Notes under the pieces: model-generated
Databases searched by the model: none
The model's input: only the letters and a program-made list of their open reading frames with translations
Told to the model about the DNA's origin: nothing
Program-made: the position numbers and the translations under genes
Shown: piece after piece, positions 33,660 through 40,380 of the stretch
Numbering within the stretch: the stretch's first letter is position 1
Layout: each line of letters starts with the position of its first letter
From: Sinorhizobium sp. 6-70
Lineage (GTDB): Bacteria > Pseudomonadota > Alphaproteobacteria > Rhizobiales > Rhizobiaceae
Assembly (NCBI RefSeq): GCF_030124375.1
Contig: NZ_JASKLS010000001.1
Coordinates: 478,432 to 540,515 of the forward strand
Reading direction: 5' to 3'
Length of the DNA: 62,084 nt

Positions 33660-34289
33660 TCATATGAATGAGGGCTTCTTGCCGTCGGTTCCGGGCTTGC
33701 TGACGCCGAGGTTGCGGTTGCCGAGGGGAGTGCCATCCGCAATCAACTTTGCCACCAGCGCCGCCACGCTCTTGCGTGAGACCTCGGTGCCTTTGAATGG
33801 TTCCCGGCGCTCGGTGGTTTCGTAGCTCACCTCATCCGTGTCCATCAGCCAGGCAGGCCGCAAGATTGCATAGTCGAGACCGGACGCTTCAATCGCATCG
33901 GCTGCCCGACGATATGGCGGCAAGTAGCTTCCGATTTCGCGACGATTCCATGCGCCGAATTCGCCCGGAACCTCGTCATAGATGCCGAGCGAGGTTACGA
34001 AGATCAGGTGGTTCACACCTGCGGATCGCATTGCTGAGATGATCGCTTCAGCCTGTTTGTCCACGTCCCCGGCGAGGTTGGCGTAGATTACGTCCTGACC
34101 GGTCATGATGTCCTCCAACAATCTTTTGTCGAGGACATCACCTTGGACAACGCGAGCGTTGGCGGGCGCGTCAACCTTACTCGCGTCTCTTACCAATAGG
34201 GTCTGATTGACCGACGTATCTTGGCCGAACATCTTGACGACCCAGCGAGCAATCTGCCCACTCGCGCCTAGAATGAGAATATTCGTCAT
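33660..34289 (-). CDS. Atypical NAD(P)-binding SDR-family protein, IS66 passenger
   Basis: A 209-residue atypical short-chain dehydrogenase-like protein (NmrA/YhfK type). The nucleotide site is ILGASGQIARWVVKMFG at the N-terminus. NHLIFVTSLGIYDEVPGEFG and LDYAILRPAWLMDTDEV are typical of the group. No SDR YxxxK catalytic pair is obvious, so it may be a redox sensor or an isomerase-like enzyme. It heads a divergent operon facing the LysR gene. Confidence 0.87.
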   Translation of the reverse strand: MTNILILGASGQIARWVVKMFGQDTSVNQTLLVRDASKVDAPANARVVQGDVLDKRLLEDIMTGQDVIYANLAGDVDKQAEAIISAMRSAGVNHLIFVTSLGIYDEVPGEFGAWNRREIGSYLPPYRRAADAIEASGLDYAILRPAWLMDTDEVSYETTERREPFKGTEVSRKSVAALVAKLIADGTPLGNRNLGVSKPGTDGKKPSFI

Positions 34290-34355
34290 CGTCGCCTCCG
34301 ATCATTCAATAAAACGAAGATATACCTGTGTCTGGCGATGACAAATCGGGGTATC

Positions 34356-34372
34356 CTTCAATCAGTTTGAAG
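34356..34372. promoter_or_regulatory. Candidate LysR operator in the passenger divergent promoter
   Basis: CTTCAA-TCAGT-TTGAAG, a perfect 6-bp palindrome whose inner TTCAATCAGTTTGAA fits the T-N11-A LysR box. It is 18 bp before the LysR start and about 70 bp from the start of the NAD(P)-binding gene, so one site could serve both directions. Confidence 0.5.
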
Positions 34373-34389
34373 TTGGACTTCATAGTGTG

Positions 34390-35334
34390 ATGGATCGAAA
34401 CCTGCTTCCCGCCATTTCCGCCTTCGCAGAAGTTGTCCGCGAGGGCAGCTTTTCTCGCGCGGCTATACGACTTGGGATATCGCCCTCGGCCCTGTCCCAG
34501 TCGATCCGGGCGCTTGAGGACAAGTTGTCGGTAAGACTGCTCAATCGCTCCACCCGCTCACTGTCCGTTACCGAGGAAGGCCGCAATCTGCTCCGCAATG
34601 TCGAACCTGCGCTGGCAGTCATTGCCGATGCCGTCACGAAGCTTGCAGCGCCCCAGGACCAGCCCGCCGGAGAAGTCCGGATCGACAGCTCACACTTTGC
34701 AGCGCATCAATTCCTTGCGCCGCATGTAGGGGAGTTCAGTCGCCGATATCCGCAGATTCGACTTGAGATGGTACTGTCGGACACGTTTAGCGATATCATT
34801 AGCGAGGGGTGCGACGCAGGAATTCGGCTTCGTGAAGCCGTGCGTGACACAATGGTGGCCATACCGATCAGCCCACCTCTCTCCATGGCGGTCGTGGCAA
34901 CTCCAGACTATTTTGCTACCAATCCGCCTCCGGAAAACCCGTTTGATCTCGAACGTCACAATTGTATTCGCTTTCGACCCGGTCTTGGAGGCATTGCACC
35001 GTGGGAGTTCACCGATCCTGTGAATGGTGACGACTTCGCCGTCGATCCGGCAGGCTCGCTCGTTTCGAACAGCGATTCAATAATGCTCAGTGCAGCATTA
35101 CAGGGTGTAGGGATGATTATGCACTTCGATTTAGCGGTGCAAAAATACCTCGCCACCGGCGGTCTGATACGCGTGCTGGAAGCCTGGTGTCCGCCATTCG
35201 ATGGTTTCGACCTCTACTTGCCGACACGTTTGCAGATGGCTCCAAAGCTGCGTGCCCTCATTGATTTCTTCGGCGAGAAACGCAGTGCCGTGCCGGGCAC
35301 ATGGCAACCGCGTCCGGCTCGAAACCGATCATAG
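34390..35334 (+). CDS. LysR-family regulator, IS66 passenger
   Basis: A 314-residue LysR regulator. The helix-turn-helix is SFSRAAIRLGISPSALSQSI near residue 20, followed by RLLNRSTRSLSVTEEG. The ATG at 34390 is used; a GTG three bases earlier is possible. It is divergent from the NAD(P)-binding protein and hydrolase genes and probably regulates them. It ends 36 bp before the right end of the IS66 element. Confidence 0.9.
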   Translation: MDRNLLPAISAFAEVVREGSFSRAAIRLGISPSALSQSIRALEDKLSVRLLNRSTRSLSVTEEGRNLLRNVEPALAVIADAVTKLAAPQDQPAGEVRIDSSHFAAHQFLAPHVGEFSRRYPQIRLEMVLSDTFSDIISEGCDAGIRLREAVRDTMVAIPISPPLSMAVVATPDYFATNPPPENPFDLERHNCIRFRPGLGGIAPWEFTDPVNGDDFAVDPAGSLVSNSDSIMLSAALQGVGMIMHFDLAVQKYLATGGLIRVLEAWCPPFDGFDLYLPTRLQMAPKLRALIDFFGEKRSAVPGTWQPRPARNRS

Positions 35335-35370
35335 AAATTCAGTCGAGGGTGTGAGTGCCACACCGCTTAC

Positions 35371-35378
35371 CGTTTGCC
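35371..35378. repeat. Target-site duplication, right copy
   Basis: CGTTTGCC, identical to the copy at 30147-30154; marks the right boundary of the IS66-family element. Confidence 0.88.
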
Positions 35379-35753
35379 GAATTCGATCAGCGACAATTCG
35401 CCAGCCACGAACGCCGGATAGCCGCGGCGTTTCAGGAGGTGAAACCCCAGCCGGTCCTGCAAATCCGGCGTGAAGATATCGCTTTCCTCGATCGAGGGGA
35501 TTTCCTTCGCGAGACCGATCAGCGTGGCCCGCATGAACTGGTAGGCACCGGCGGCGCTGGAGCCATGGCTCTTCGACCAGGACTTTTGCGCCCCGACGAT
35601 ATCGCCGAAGCTCATCGTCGTCAGCGGCTGCTTCAGCCTGTTCTGCCTGTTGGCATAGATCACGTCATAAGAAGCGCGGTCCTTCCGCCCGACCTCGGTC
35701 TCCCGAATGAAGTCGAGCAGAACCGCCGCGCCGGCAGGCACGGTTTTGTTCAT
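35371..35753 (-). pseudogene. Endolysin, N-terminal part (split by the IS66 element)
   Basis: About 128 residues of a lysozyme/muramidase-type endolysin before the frame runs into the element and stops (TAA at 35367-35369). FIRETEVGRKDRASYDVIY carries the probable catalytic glutamate. GSSAAGAYQFMRATL is the conserved substrate-groove motif of the lysozyme-like superfamily. The start at 35753 follows AAGGAAAAAACC. The rest of the protein is at 29699-30154. Because the catalytic core is nearly complete, residual activity of the truncated protein cannot be excluded. Confidence 0.88.
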
Positions 35754-36241
35754 TTTGGTTTTTTCCTTCATTGGTAACAGGACCGGCCGTATTAGGCCGA
35801 TTGTGTGCGTGGCCGTCGCTTGTGTCCCATCTCAGCCGTCGCGGCAGGGGAGGACGGTTAGAGCCTGGCGCCGTGCATCCACCGAGCGACAGGCCTCGCT
35901 GTCCCGCCAAAGGTTCGCAGCCTCCGACCACATAGCTCCAATCTGCTCGTCAGACCGGCGGGGTCCTTAAATTCACGAAAGACAAGCCTGACGTATCACC
36001 ACGGATTAGCTGCCGAACGACACCAGTTCTTCGTTGAGCATCACAAGGCGATTTCGACTCTCTTGAGCCTCGATCCGCAGCGCATCGATAATCGTTGGAA
36101 AACGTCGGTGACGGCCGTCGCATTCCATTTGTGATGGCCTCCCGCTTAACGAGAAAATTTCGGTTAACTCAATGAATACGGTTAGCTGACAAGCATGTCC
36201 TGCTGCACTATCTGTGGTCGAAAGTTTCTGGGGCGATTGAA
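35754..36241. other. Gap with no large gene
   Basis: This 488-bp region lies between the endolysin start and the glycosyltransferase. The only entry I would consider is a 40-codon frame at 36006-36128 (listed separately). The rest shows no motif or supported gene. Confidence 0.35.
36006..36128 (-). CDS. Possible small helical protein
   Basis: A 40-residue frame, probably one long amphipathic helix (FPTIIDALRIEAQESRNRLV), preceded by GAGG nine bases upstream of the ATG. It is collinear with the endolysin and could be a small phage gene. Evidence is limited to coding-like composition and the weak ribosome site. Confidence 0.35.
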   Translation of the reverse strand: MECDGRHRRFPTIIDALRIEAQESRNRLVMLNEELVSFGS

Positions 36242-37477
36242 ATGCACGATAGAGTGAAAAGACCTCTCTTTACAGTCGTAATCCCTACTCGCAACCGGCC
36301 CGAATACCTCCTAGACGCGGTCGCGAGTACCTGCAAGCAGACGTTCGACGACTGGGAAATTGTTCTGTCGGACAACTCTGATCCAGAGATCGCGGCGGAG
36401 AACCAGATTGCGATCGAGGCTATCAAAGACGCTCGCATCAGATACGTCCGCCCGCCATCGTTCCTCCCAATGGCTGATCATTGGGAATGGGCATTCGGGC
36501 AAACGCGCGGTCAATACGTTGGAGTGCTCACGGATCGAATGGCGCTGAGACTGTACGCGCTTGAGCGGCTGGCAAGCACCATACGCCGCCGGAGGCCGAC
36601 AGCGATATGTTACCAGGGACAAAATGCGCAAGACCTGCCCCGCTATCGGTCCATAAGGACAAACCGCCACTCGGGAACCGAGCGTGAGATATCGAGCACT
36701 TCGAAGCTCCAAGAATTTTCGAGAGGCGAGATGAAGAAAGACTCGCCGCGGGGACTAAATTCCTTCATTCGCGCTGATGTTATCGATGGCATCCGCCAAA
36801 AACGCGGCAAGCTCTTCGGGGGCCTCGCGCCTGATTACTTCCTGACCTTCGTGCTGATGGATCACGTCGAAACGTATGTCTCTCTCGAGCTCCCTCTCCT
36901 CGTTGTCCAGGGCGAGCACCTGAGCAACGGCAAAGCCATCTCCACGGGGAACTCGAACGCAGCGACCACAGAATTTCTCTCCCTTGTGCAACGTGAGCAA
37001 TCCGAATTTCTCAAATTTGGCCCCATCCCAGGCGATACCTCCCTGTTGCCAAACTGGATATTGCGCGAATACGTCGCGGTAGCATCTGAAAGTACGACGG
37101 GAAAGTTTGCGCCTATCTTGCCGGAAAGCTTCTACAAGGAGACGGTGAAGTATGCCGTCAACCTCGCCAACTCTGGCAACCTGTCCAGTGCAGCACGAAA
37201 AACACTCGACGCTTATGCTCGCGAGCATGGACTGTCGACGCTTGATATTCCGTCGAACAGTGAACGAAGGGTGAGTGAAGACGCCATCTCGGGCGGCGCG
37301 GCCATACTTACGGTCCGTCGCTGGTACGAAGCACTAATGCTGCGGCTACGGCTGAAGCGGACCGTCTCAGGCAAAGACCTACCGAGTGTCCTCGCCCGTG
37401 ATTGCGACGTCTCTCGCCACCAAGTGATCAGAATGAAAAAGAGTGATCCCCGCGTAACTGCCGGCGCAACAACCTGA
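36242..37477 (+). CDS. Family 2 glycosyltransferase (prophage cargo)
   Basis: A 411-residue GT-A-fold glycosyltransferase. The N-terminus is FTVVIPTRNRPEYLLDAVAS, then WEIVLSDNSDPE, the usual nucleotide-sugar region; YVGVLTDRMAL is at the position of the DXD-like segment but is degenerate. It faces opposite to the phage genes and is more AT rich than its neighbours. The last 16 or so residues are read antisense through a sulfotransferase remnant, so the natural C-terminus was probably different. It may modify surface glycans. Confidence 0.83.
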   Translation: MHDRVKRPLFTVVIPTRNRPEYLLDAVASTCKQTFDDWEIVLSDNSDPEIAAENQIAIEAIKDARIRYVRPPSFLPMADHWEWAFGQTRGQYVGVLTDRMALRLYALERLASTIRRRRPTAICYQGQNAQDLPRYRSIRTNRHSGTEREISSTSKLQEFSRGEMKKDSPRGLNSFIRADVIDGIRQKRGKLFGGLAPDYFLTFVLMDHVETYVSLELPLLVVQGEHLSNGKAISTGNSNAATTEFLSLVQREQSEFLKFGPIPGDTSLLPNWILREYVAVASESTTGKFAPILPESFYKETVKYAVNLANSGNLSSAARKTLDAYAREHGLSTLDIPSNSERRVSEDAISGGAAILTVRRWYEALMLRLRLKRTVSGKDLPSVLARDCDVSRHQVIRMKKSDPRVTAGATT

Positions 37478-37510
37478 GAACGCTTTTTTCAGGCCAGGCC
37501 TGTACGCACC
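37428..37510 (-). pseudogene. Remnant of a second Stf0-type sulfotransferase (3' end)
   Basis: On the minus strand this stretch aligns with the 3' end of the intact sulfotransferase gene at 38746-39519. Shared DNA includes CAGGTTGTTGCGC and TTTTCATTC. In protein it reads RPGLKK, then after a one-base slip in an A-run, LRLLRRQLRGDHSFSF, against RPALKNVVRLLRKRLRGDHPFSF in the intact copy. It overlaps the end of the glycosyltransferase gene on the other strand. Upstream sequence is not clearly related, so only the tail survives. Confidence 0.75.
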
Positions 37511-37584
37511 GATCCGTGAAAACGTCGCGTAACCTTTCCGGAGTAGAACACGGGGCGGGATTGCGGGGCACCGCAGTTCCGCAA

Positions 37585-37725
37585 CTACCATTCAATCACG
37601 ACTTGGGCCACCGAGGCGCCCAAAACCAAGCCAAAAAGGATTTTCACAACAAGCAAATCCGTCTGTAACCGTTCCTGCTTCTTGTGCATTCGTCGCAAAA
37701 GCTCGGCAAAAAGGTCGTCCTCCAT
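37585..37725 (-). CDS. Small single-helix membrane protein
   Basis: A 46-residue protein, MEDDLFAELLRRMHKKQERL then a hydrophobic helix (VVKILFGLVLGASVAQVVI). The start follows an excellent GAAGGAGGAACCGGA, the best ribosome site in this region. Acidic N-terminus, basic amphipathic helix and one membrane span suggest a small regulator or an anchor. It lies between cargo genes of the prophage. Function is not recognised. Confidence 0.6.
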   Translation of the reverse strand: MEDDLFAELLRRMHKKQERLQTDLLVVKILFGLVLGASVAQVVIEW

Positions 37726-37836
37726 TCCGGTTCCTCCTTCGGGGCGGTGCGGTTGGTCGCATCAGCGGCCTGCAACGCAAATCATTTTAGCGCAATGAGA
37801 TCTCGCTGTTTGCCGTCAGCCACTTCTCTGACCAGG

Positions 37837-38610
37837 TCAAAGCCATTCAACGGCTCTCCTTCGGAGGTGTAGAAACGGGAGAAGTGTCGCTAAGATGTCT
37901 CCGATCTGCTTGACATCATACTTGCCTATGATCTGCGGTGTGATCTCGATACATAGCCCCTCGGCGTGGTTGGAGAGGTAGTCTGTCGCGCCGCGAAGAA
38001 CGCTCAATTCAAATCCTTCTGTGTCGATCCACAAAAAGCCAGGTCTTTGTGGAAGGACGTCATCGAGTTTGACGACATCGACCTCTTCGACCCCATCGCC
38101 AAAGTTCTTCACGAAAGAGTGCCGGCCGATGCTCGAAAGGTTCAGGTTGATGGTGGCCTTCCCTGGAACCTCGCCTACCGCCTGCTTCCGTAAATCGATC
38201 GCCAGGCCCGAAAGGTTTTTCTCTAGGAGATCGAAGTTTCCCTTCACGGGCTCAAATGCGATGATGTCGCGAAAACCACAGGCATGCGCGTTAAGACAGC
38301 TTGTTCCGATGTTGGCGCCTACGTTAACAAAACAGACGTCTCGCCTGGAATAGAGTCTTTGAAGAACCTCAAACAACCCGAACTGGAAGCTGCCTTCTTC
38401 AAGAACGGCTTCCGATATGCTACGGCCTCTGACGTCCAGTAGGATGGGATATTTACCGAGATAGTCGAGCCGCAGCGCTGTAACGCCAGCAGATTTACAC
38501 GCTGAAAGAAGAATGTCCGGCCGGCGACTTGAAAGCTCGACCCAAAGGCGGCCGATATACATGTCCCTCTTATGGGGAAACAGCAACGCCTTAAGTAGAT
38601 CGGTTATCAC
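37837..38610 (-). CDS. FkbM-family methyltransferase (prophage cargo)
   Basis: A 257-residue SAM-dependent O-methyltransferase of the FkbM type. The SAM site is CFVNVGANIGTSCLNAHACG near residue 94, with DIIAFEPVKGNFDLLEKNL following. The late LWIDTEGFELSVLRGA is the conserved FkbM C-terminal motif. Such enzymes often methylate sugars of surface polysaccharides or glycolipids. It is next to a glycosyltransferase and a sulfotransferase, so a glycan substrate is likely (inference). Confidence 0.88.
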   Translation of the reverse strand: MITDLLKALLFPHKRDMYIGRLWVELSSRRPDILLSACKSAGVTALRLDYLGKYPILLDVRGRSISEAVLEEGSFQFGLFEVLQRLYSRRDVCFVNVGANIGTSCLNAHACGFRDIIAFEPVKGNFDLLEKNLSGLAIDLRKQAVGEVPGKATINLNLSSIGRHSFVKNFGDGVEEVDVVKLDDVLPQRPGFLWIDTEGFELSVLRGATDYLSNHAEGLCIEITPQIIGKYDVKQIGDILATLLPFLHLRRRAVEWL

Positions 38611-38745
38611 GTCATGCCTCAGTTCGTTGACCTCATTTGCGGCGTGCTATCATCGCGGCCCCGCCGCCCCCCACAAGTCGGGTCAAAGCCGCGAAGCGGA
38701 ATTATTCCCATTGTTGGAACGAAGACGCGGATGGTACCCCGGGTA

Positions 38746-39519
38746 TTATGTGAATGAAAACGGATGATCGCCGCGCAACCGCTTGCGCAACAACCTGACA
38801 ACGTTCTTCAGAGCTGGCCTGAATTCCTTTCGTCGATCGTAGCTCATCAGGGGGCTTTTCGTGAGCAGATCATGCTGGAACCGAGTTATCCATTCTTCAG
38901 TAATCGCATCACGCTGGATCTGATAAGACGAAGAATATTCCGGCAATTCGACCTCAAGTTGACGAGCAACTGCGCTCATGAACGGAGAGGCATCGCCAAC
39001 AACTTCTTCATATATGAATGTCTGATGCTGCAGATCAGGGCTTAGTTCCAAATAGCTCCGCCAGAACGAATTGCTTTCTTTGATGTAGAAGAAGCAACGC
39101 GCCAGCTCATCGAAATCATATTCTGCTTTGCCTTCACTGGGGCGGCCGGAATGCCATTGCTTTGTCTGCCTGCCGCGCAAAAGCGAGACTGCTTGCCGCA
39201 TGCTGTCGCGGCGCTCGAGGTGGAATACAGACACGTCGTGTTCAACTCGACAAACATTGACGAAATCGTCCCCGTAGCGCTCAGCGAAAGCAAACAGATG
39301 GCGGGGAAAGATCTTGATGGCAAAACGCCCGTTCTCGGTCGATGCTGCCTTGATCACAGCGTCCGCATATTCGATCTTTGACTTGGCCTTCATGCTCGAC
39401 CCGAGGATGCGGGGGGAAAGCCACTCATTGGAACGGCCCATGACGCCCGTGCTATCGGTCAGCGAGCCCAGCCAACTCGATCCACTCCGGCCTTCTGTAA
39501 GTAAAAGATACCCACGCAA
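38746..39519 (-). CDS. Stf0-type sulfotransferase (prophage cargo)
   Basis: A 257-residue PAPS-dependent sulfotransferase. LLTEGRSGSSWLGSL near the N-terminus is the 5'-phosphosulfate loop. A 3'-phosphate-binding-type region follows with VFHLERRDSMRQAVSLLRG. The TTG at 39519 is preferred because AGAGGTGAAGAA lies just upstream and the product then starts like other Stf0 proteins; a GTG at 39540 is the alternative. Stf0 enzymes sulfate trehalose or glycolipids; in rhizobia, sulfation of surface polysaccharides and Nod factors matters. The C-terminal tail is duplicated as the remnant at 37428-37510. Confidence 0.83.
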   Translation of the reverse strand: MRGYLLLTEGRSGSSWLGSLTDSTGVMGRSNEWLSPRILGSSMKAKSKIEYADAVIKAASTENGRFAIKIFPRHLFAFAERYGDDFVNVCRVEHDVSVFHLERRDSMRQAVSLLRGRQTKQWHSGRPSEGKAEYDFDELARCFFYIKESNSFWRSYLELSPDLQHQTFIYEEVVGDASPFMSAVARQLEVELPEYSSSYQIQRDAITEEWITRFQHDLLTKSPLMSYDRRKEFRPALKNVVRLLRKRLRGDHPFSFT

Positions 39520-39535
39520 TTCTTCACCTCTCACG

Positions 39536-39569
39536 ACCACAACTCGCCTGCTTCGGCGAGTTTGTGGTT
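39536..39569. terminator. Long hairpin before the sulfotransferase gene
   Basis: ACCACAACTCGCC pairs with GGCGAGTTTGTGGT across a TGCTTC loop, with one bulged base, giving a 13-bp stem. It lies between the sulfotransferase start and the end of the phage late operon. It could insulate the cargo gene from phage late transcription. Confidence 0.5.
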
Positions 39570-39583
39570 CTTGTCAAAAGCTA

Positions 39584-39865
39584 CTACCAATCAGACCCGG
39601 GGAAACGAGGCAACAAAAAAGGCCCCACGGCCGAACCCGCGGGGCACGTCGCATTGACTTTTGGTCCCGACATGCGGGATATCGACAACCCACTCGCGAG
39701 ATGAGCGATGACGTCCATGGCACGATGCCATTGGATTCCTGTCATCGAGAACTCGCCCGAATCAAGCGGGTCTTCGATCGCCCCGGCCATGTAGGCAAGC
39801 CCGATCAAGCCGGTGTGGCAGCCCCGGGGTATGGGCGGCATAATCGTCGTCAGCTTGTAGGTCAC
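39584..39865 (-). CDS. Phage hypothetical protein downstream of fibre genes
   Basis: A 93-residue protein with a GTG start at 39865 following ACGAGGCATCGCT. The conserved-looking part is MTYKLTTIMPPIPRGCHTG, then GLAYMAGAIEDPLDSGEFSM. The last 25 codons run through an intrinsic terminator, so the true product might be shorter in relatives. It follows the fibre-assembly gene and may be a small tail or fibre accessory. Function is not recognised. Confidence 0.6.
   Translation of the reverse strand: MTYKLTTIMPPIPRGCHTGLIGLAYMAGAIEDPLDSGEFSMTGIQWHRAMDVIAHLASGLSISRMSGPKVNATCPAGSAVGPFLLPRFPGSDW
39615..39645 (-). terminator. Intrinsic terminator of the phage late operon
   Basis: Read on the minus strand, GCCCCGCGGG-TTCGG-CCGTGGGGC forms a GC-rich stem followed at once by CTTTTTTG. 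It lies inside the 3' end of the gene 39584-39865 and would end late transcription coming from the right, before the cargo block. Confidence 0.75.
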
Positions 39866-39891
39866 AGCGATGCCTCGTGAGGGCCGGAGGC

Positions 39892-40380
39892 TCAGAGGCC
39901 GAGAGCCGCCGTCCACATGGAGTCGATCCGTTCCTCGGTCAGGCCGAGAGCGGCGCCGACAGACGCGATCAGTGGGTGCATACGATTGAATATGGAGGCG
40001 AACTCCCATTCAATCCGGGCGGATTCTTTCTCCGCGCCGTCGGGCATTGCCTCGATGATGGCGCCAACTTGGCCCAAGGTGAACCTCGTTGTTGATCAGT
40101 CCGAAACGGAGCTGCCGCGCGGGGAGCGGCGGCATCCCGGCGCGGATCTCTTGCGGGGTCGGCGGAACGTAGTCCTGAATGGGAAAGTCAGGATTGTCGG
40201 CCATCCATTGCCGGAGAACAGGGTTTAGGCCGTGCGGATCGCGGGGCCCGACAAAGGAAACGGCATCGTAAGTGTCGCCTTCCAAGTCGGTCAGGTTGCA
40301 GAAGACGGCAAAATGTTCGGATCTTTCGTTTTCCTGATCGCAGAAACGGTGTGCACCTGCGGCTGTGCTGTCGTGATCAT
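39892..40380 (-). pseudogene. XkdW-like phage fibre-assembly-type protein, frameshifted twice
   Basis: Three frame segments together form one protein of about 160 residues. It starts at ATG 40380 with TTAQPQVHTVSAIRKTKDP, shifts near 40310 to FAVFCNLTDLEGDTYDAV and ADNPDFPIQDYVPPTPQEIR, and shifts back near 40086 to LGQVGAIIEAMPDGAEKESA and MWTAALGL. The second shift looks like one extra base (T at 40086 on the plus strand). The two shifts cancel, so the outer segments are in the same frame. This is either decay or sequence error. Confidence 0.75.

Larger units (their letters stand above)
30155..35370 (+). mobile_element. IS66-family element with three passenger genes
   Basis: A 5216-bp element inserted in the endolysin gene. 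Its ends form inverted repeats: GTAACCGGTGT at the left and, read inward on the other strand, GTAAGCGGTGT at the right (one mismatch in 11). It is flanked by the 8-bp duplication CGTTTGCC. The left 2.4 kb carries the three IS66 genes tnpA, tnpB and tnpC. The right 2.8 kb carries a hydrolase, an NAD(P)-binding protein and a LysR regulator. Typical IS66 elements are about 2.5 kb with no cargo. A later insertion of cargo into a plain IS66 is possible, but the outer ends and duplication define one unit. Confidence 0.87.

Noticed and set aside
35874..35980. A roughly 33-codon minus-strand frame with MWSEAANLWRDSEACRS
   Set aside because: No ribosome site and a stop codon directly upstream; too short to support.
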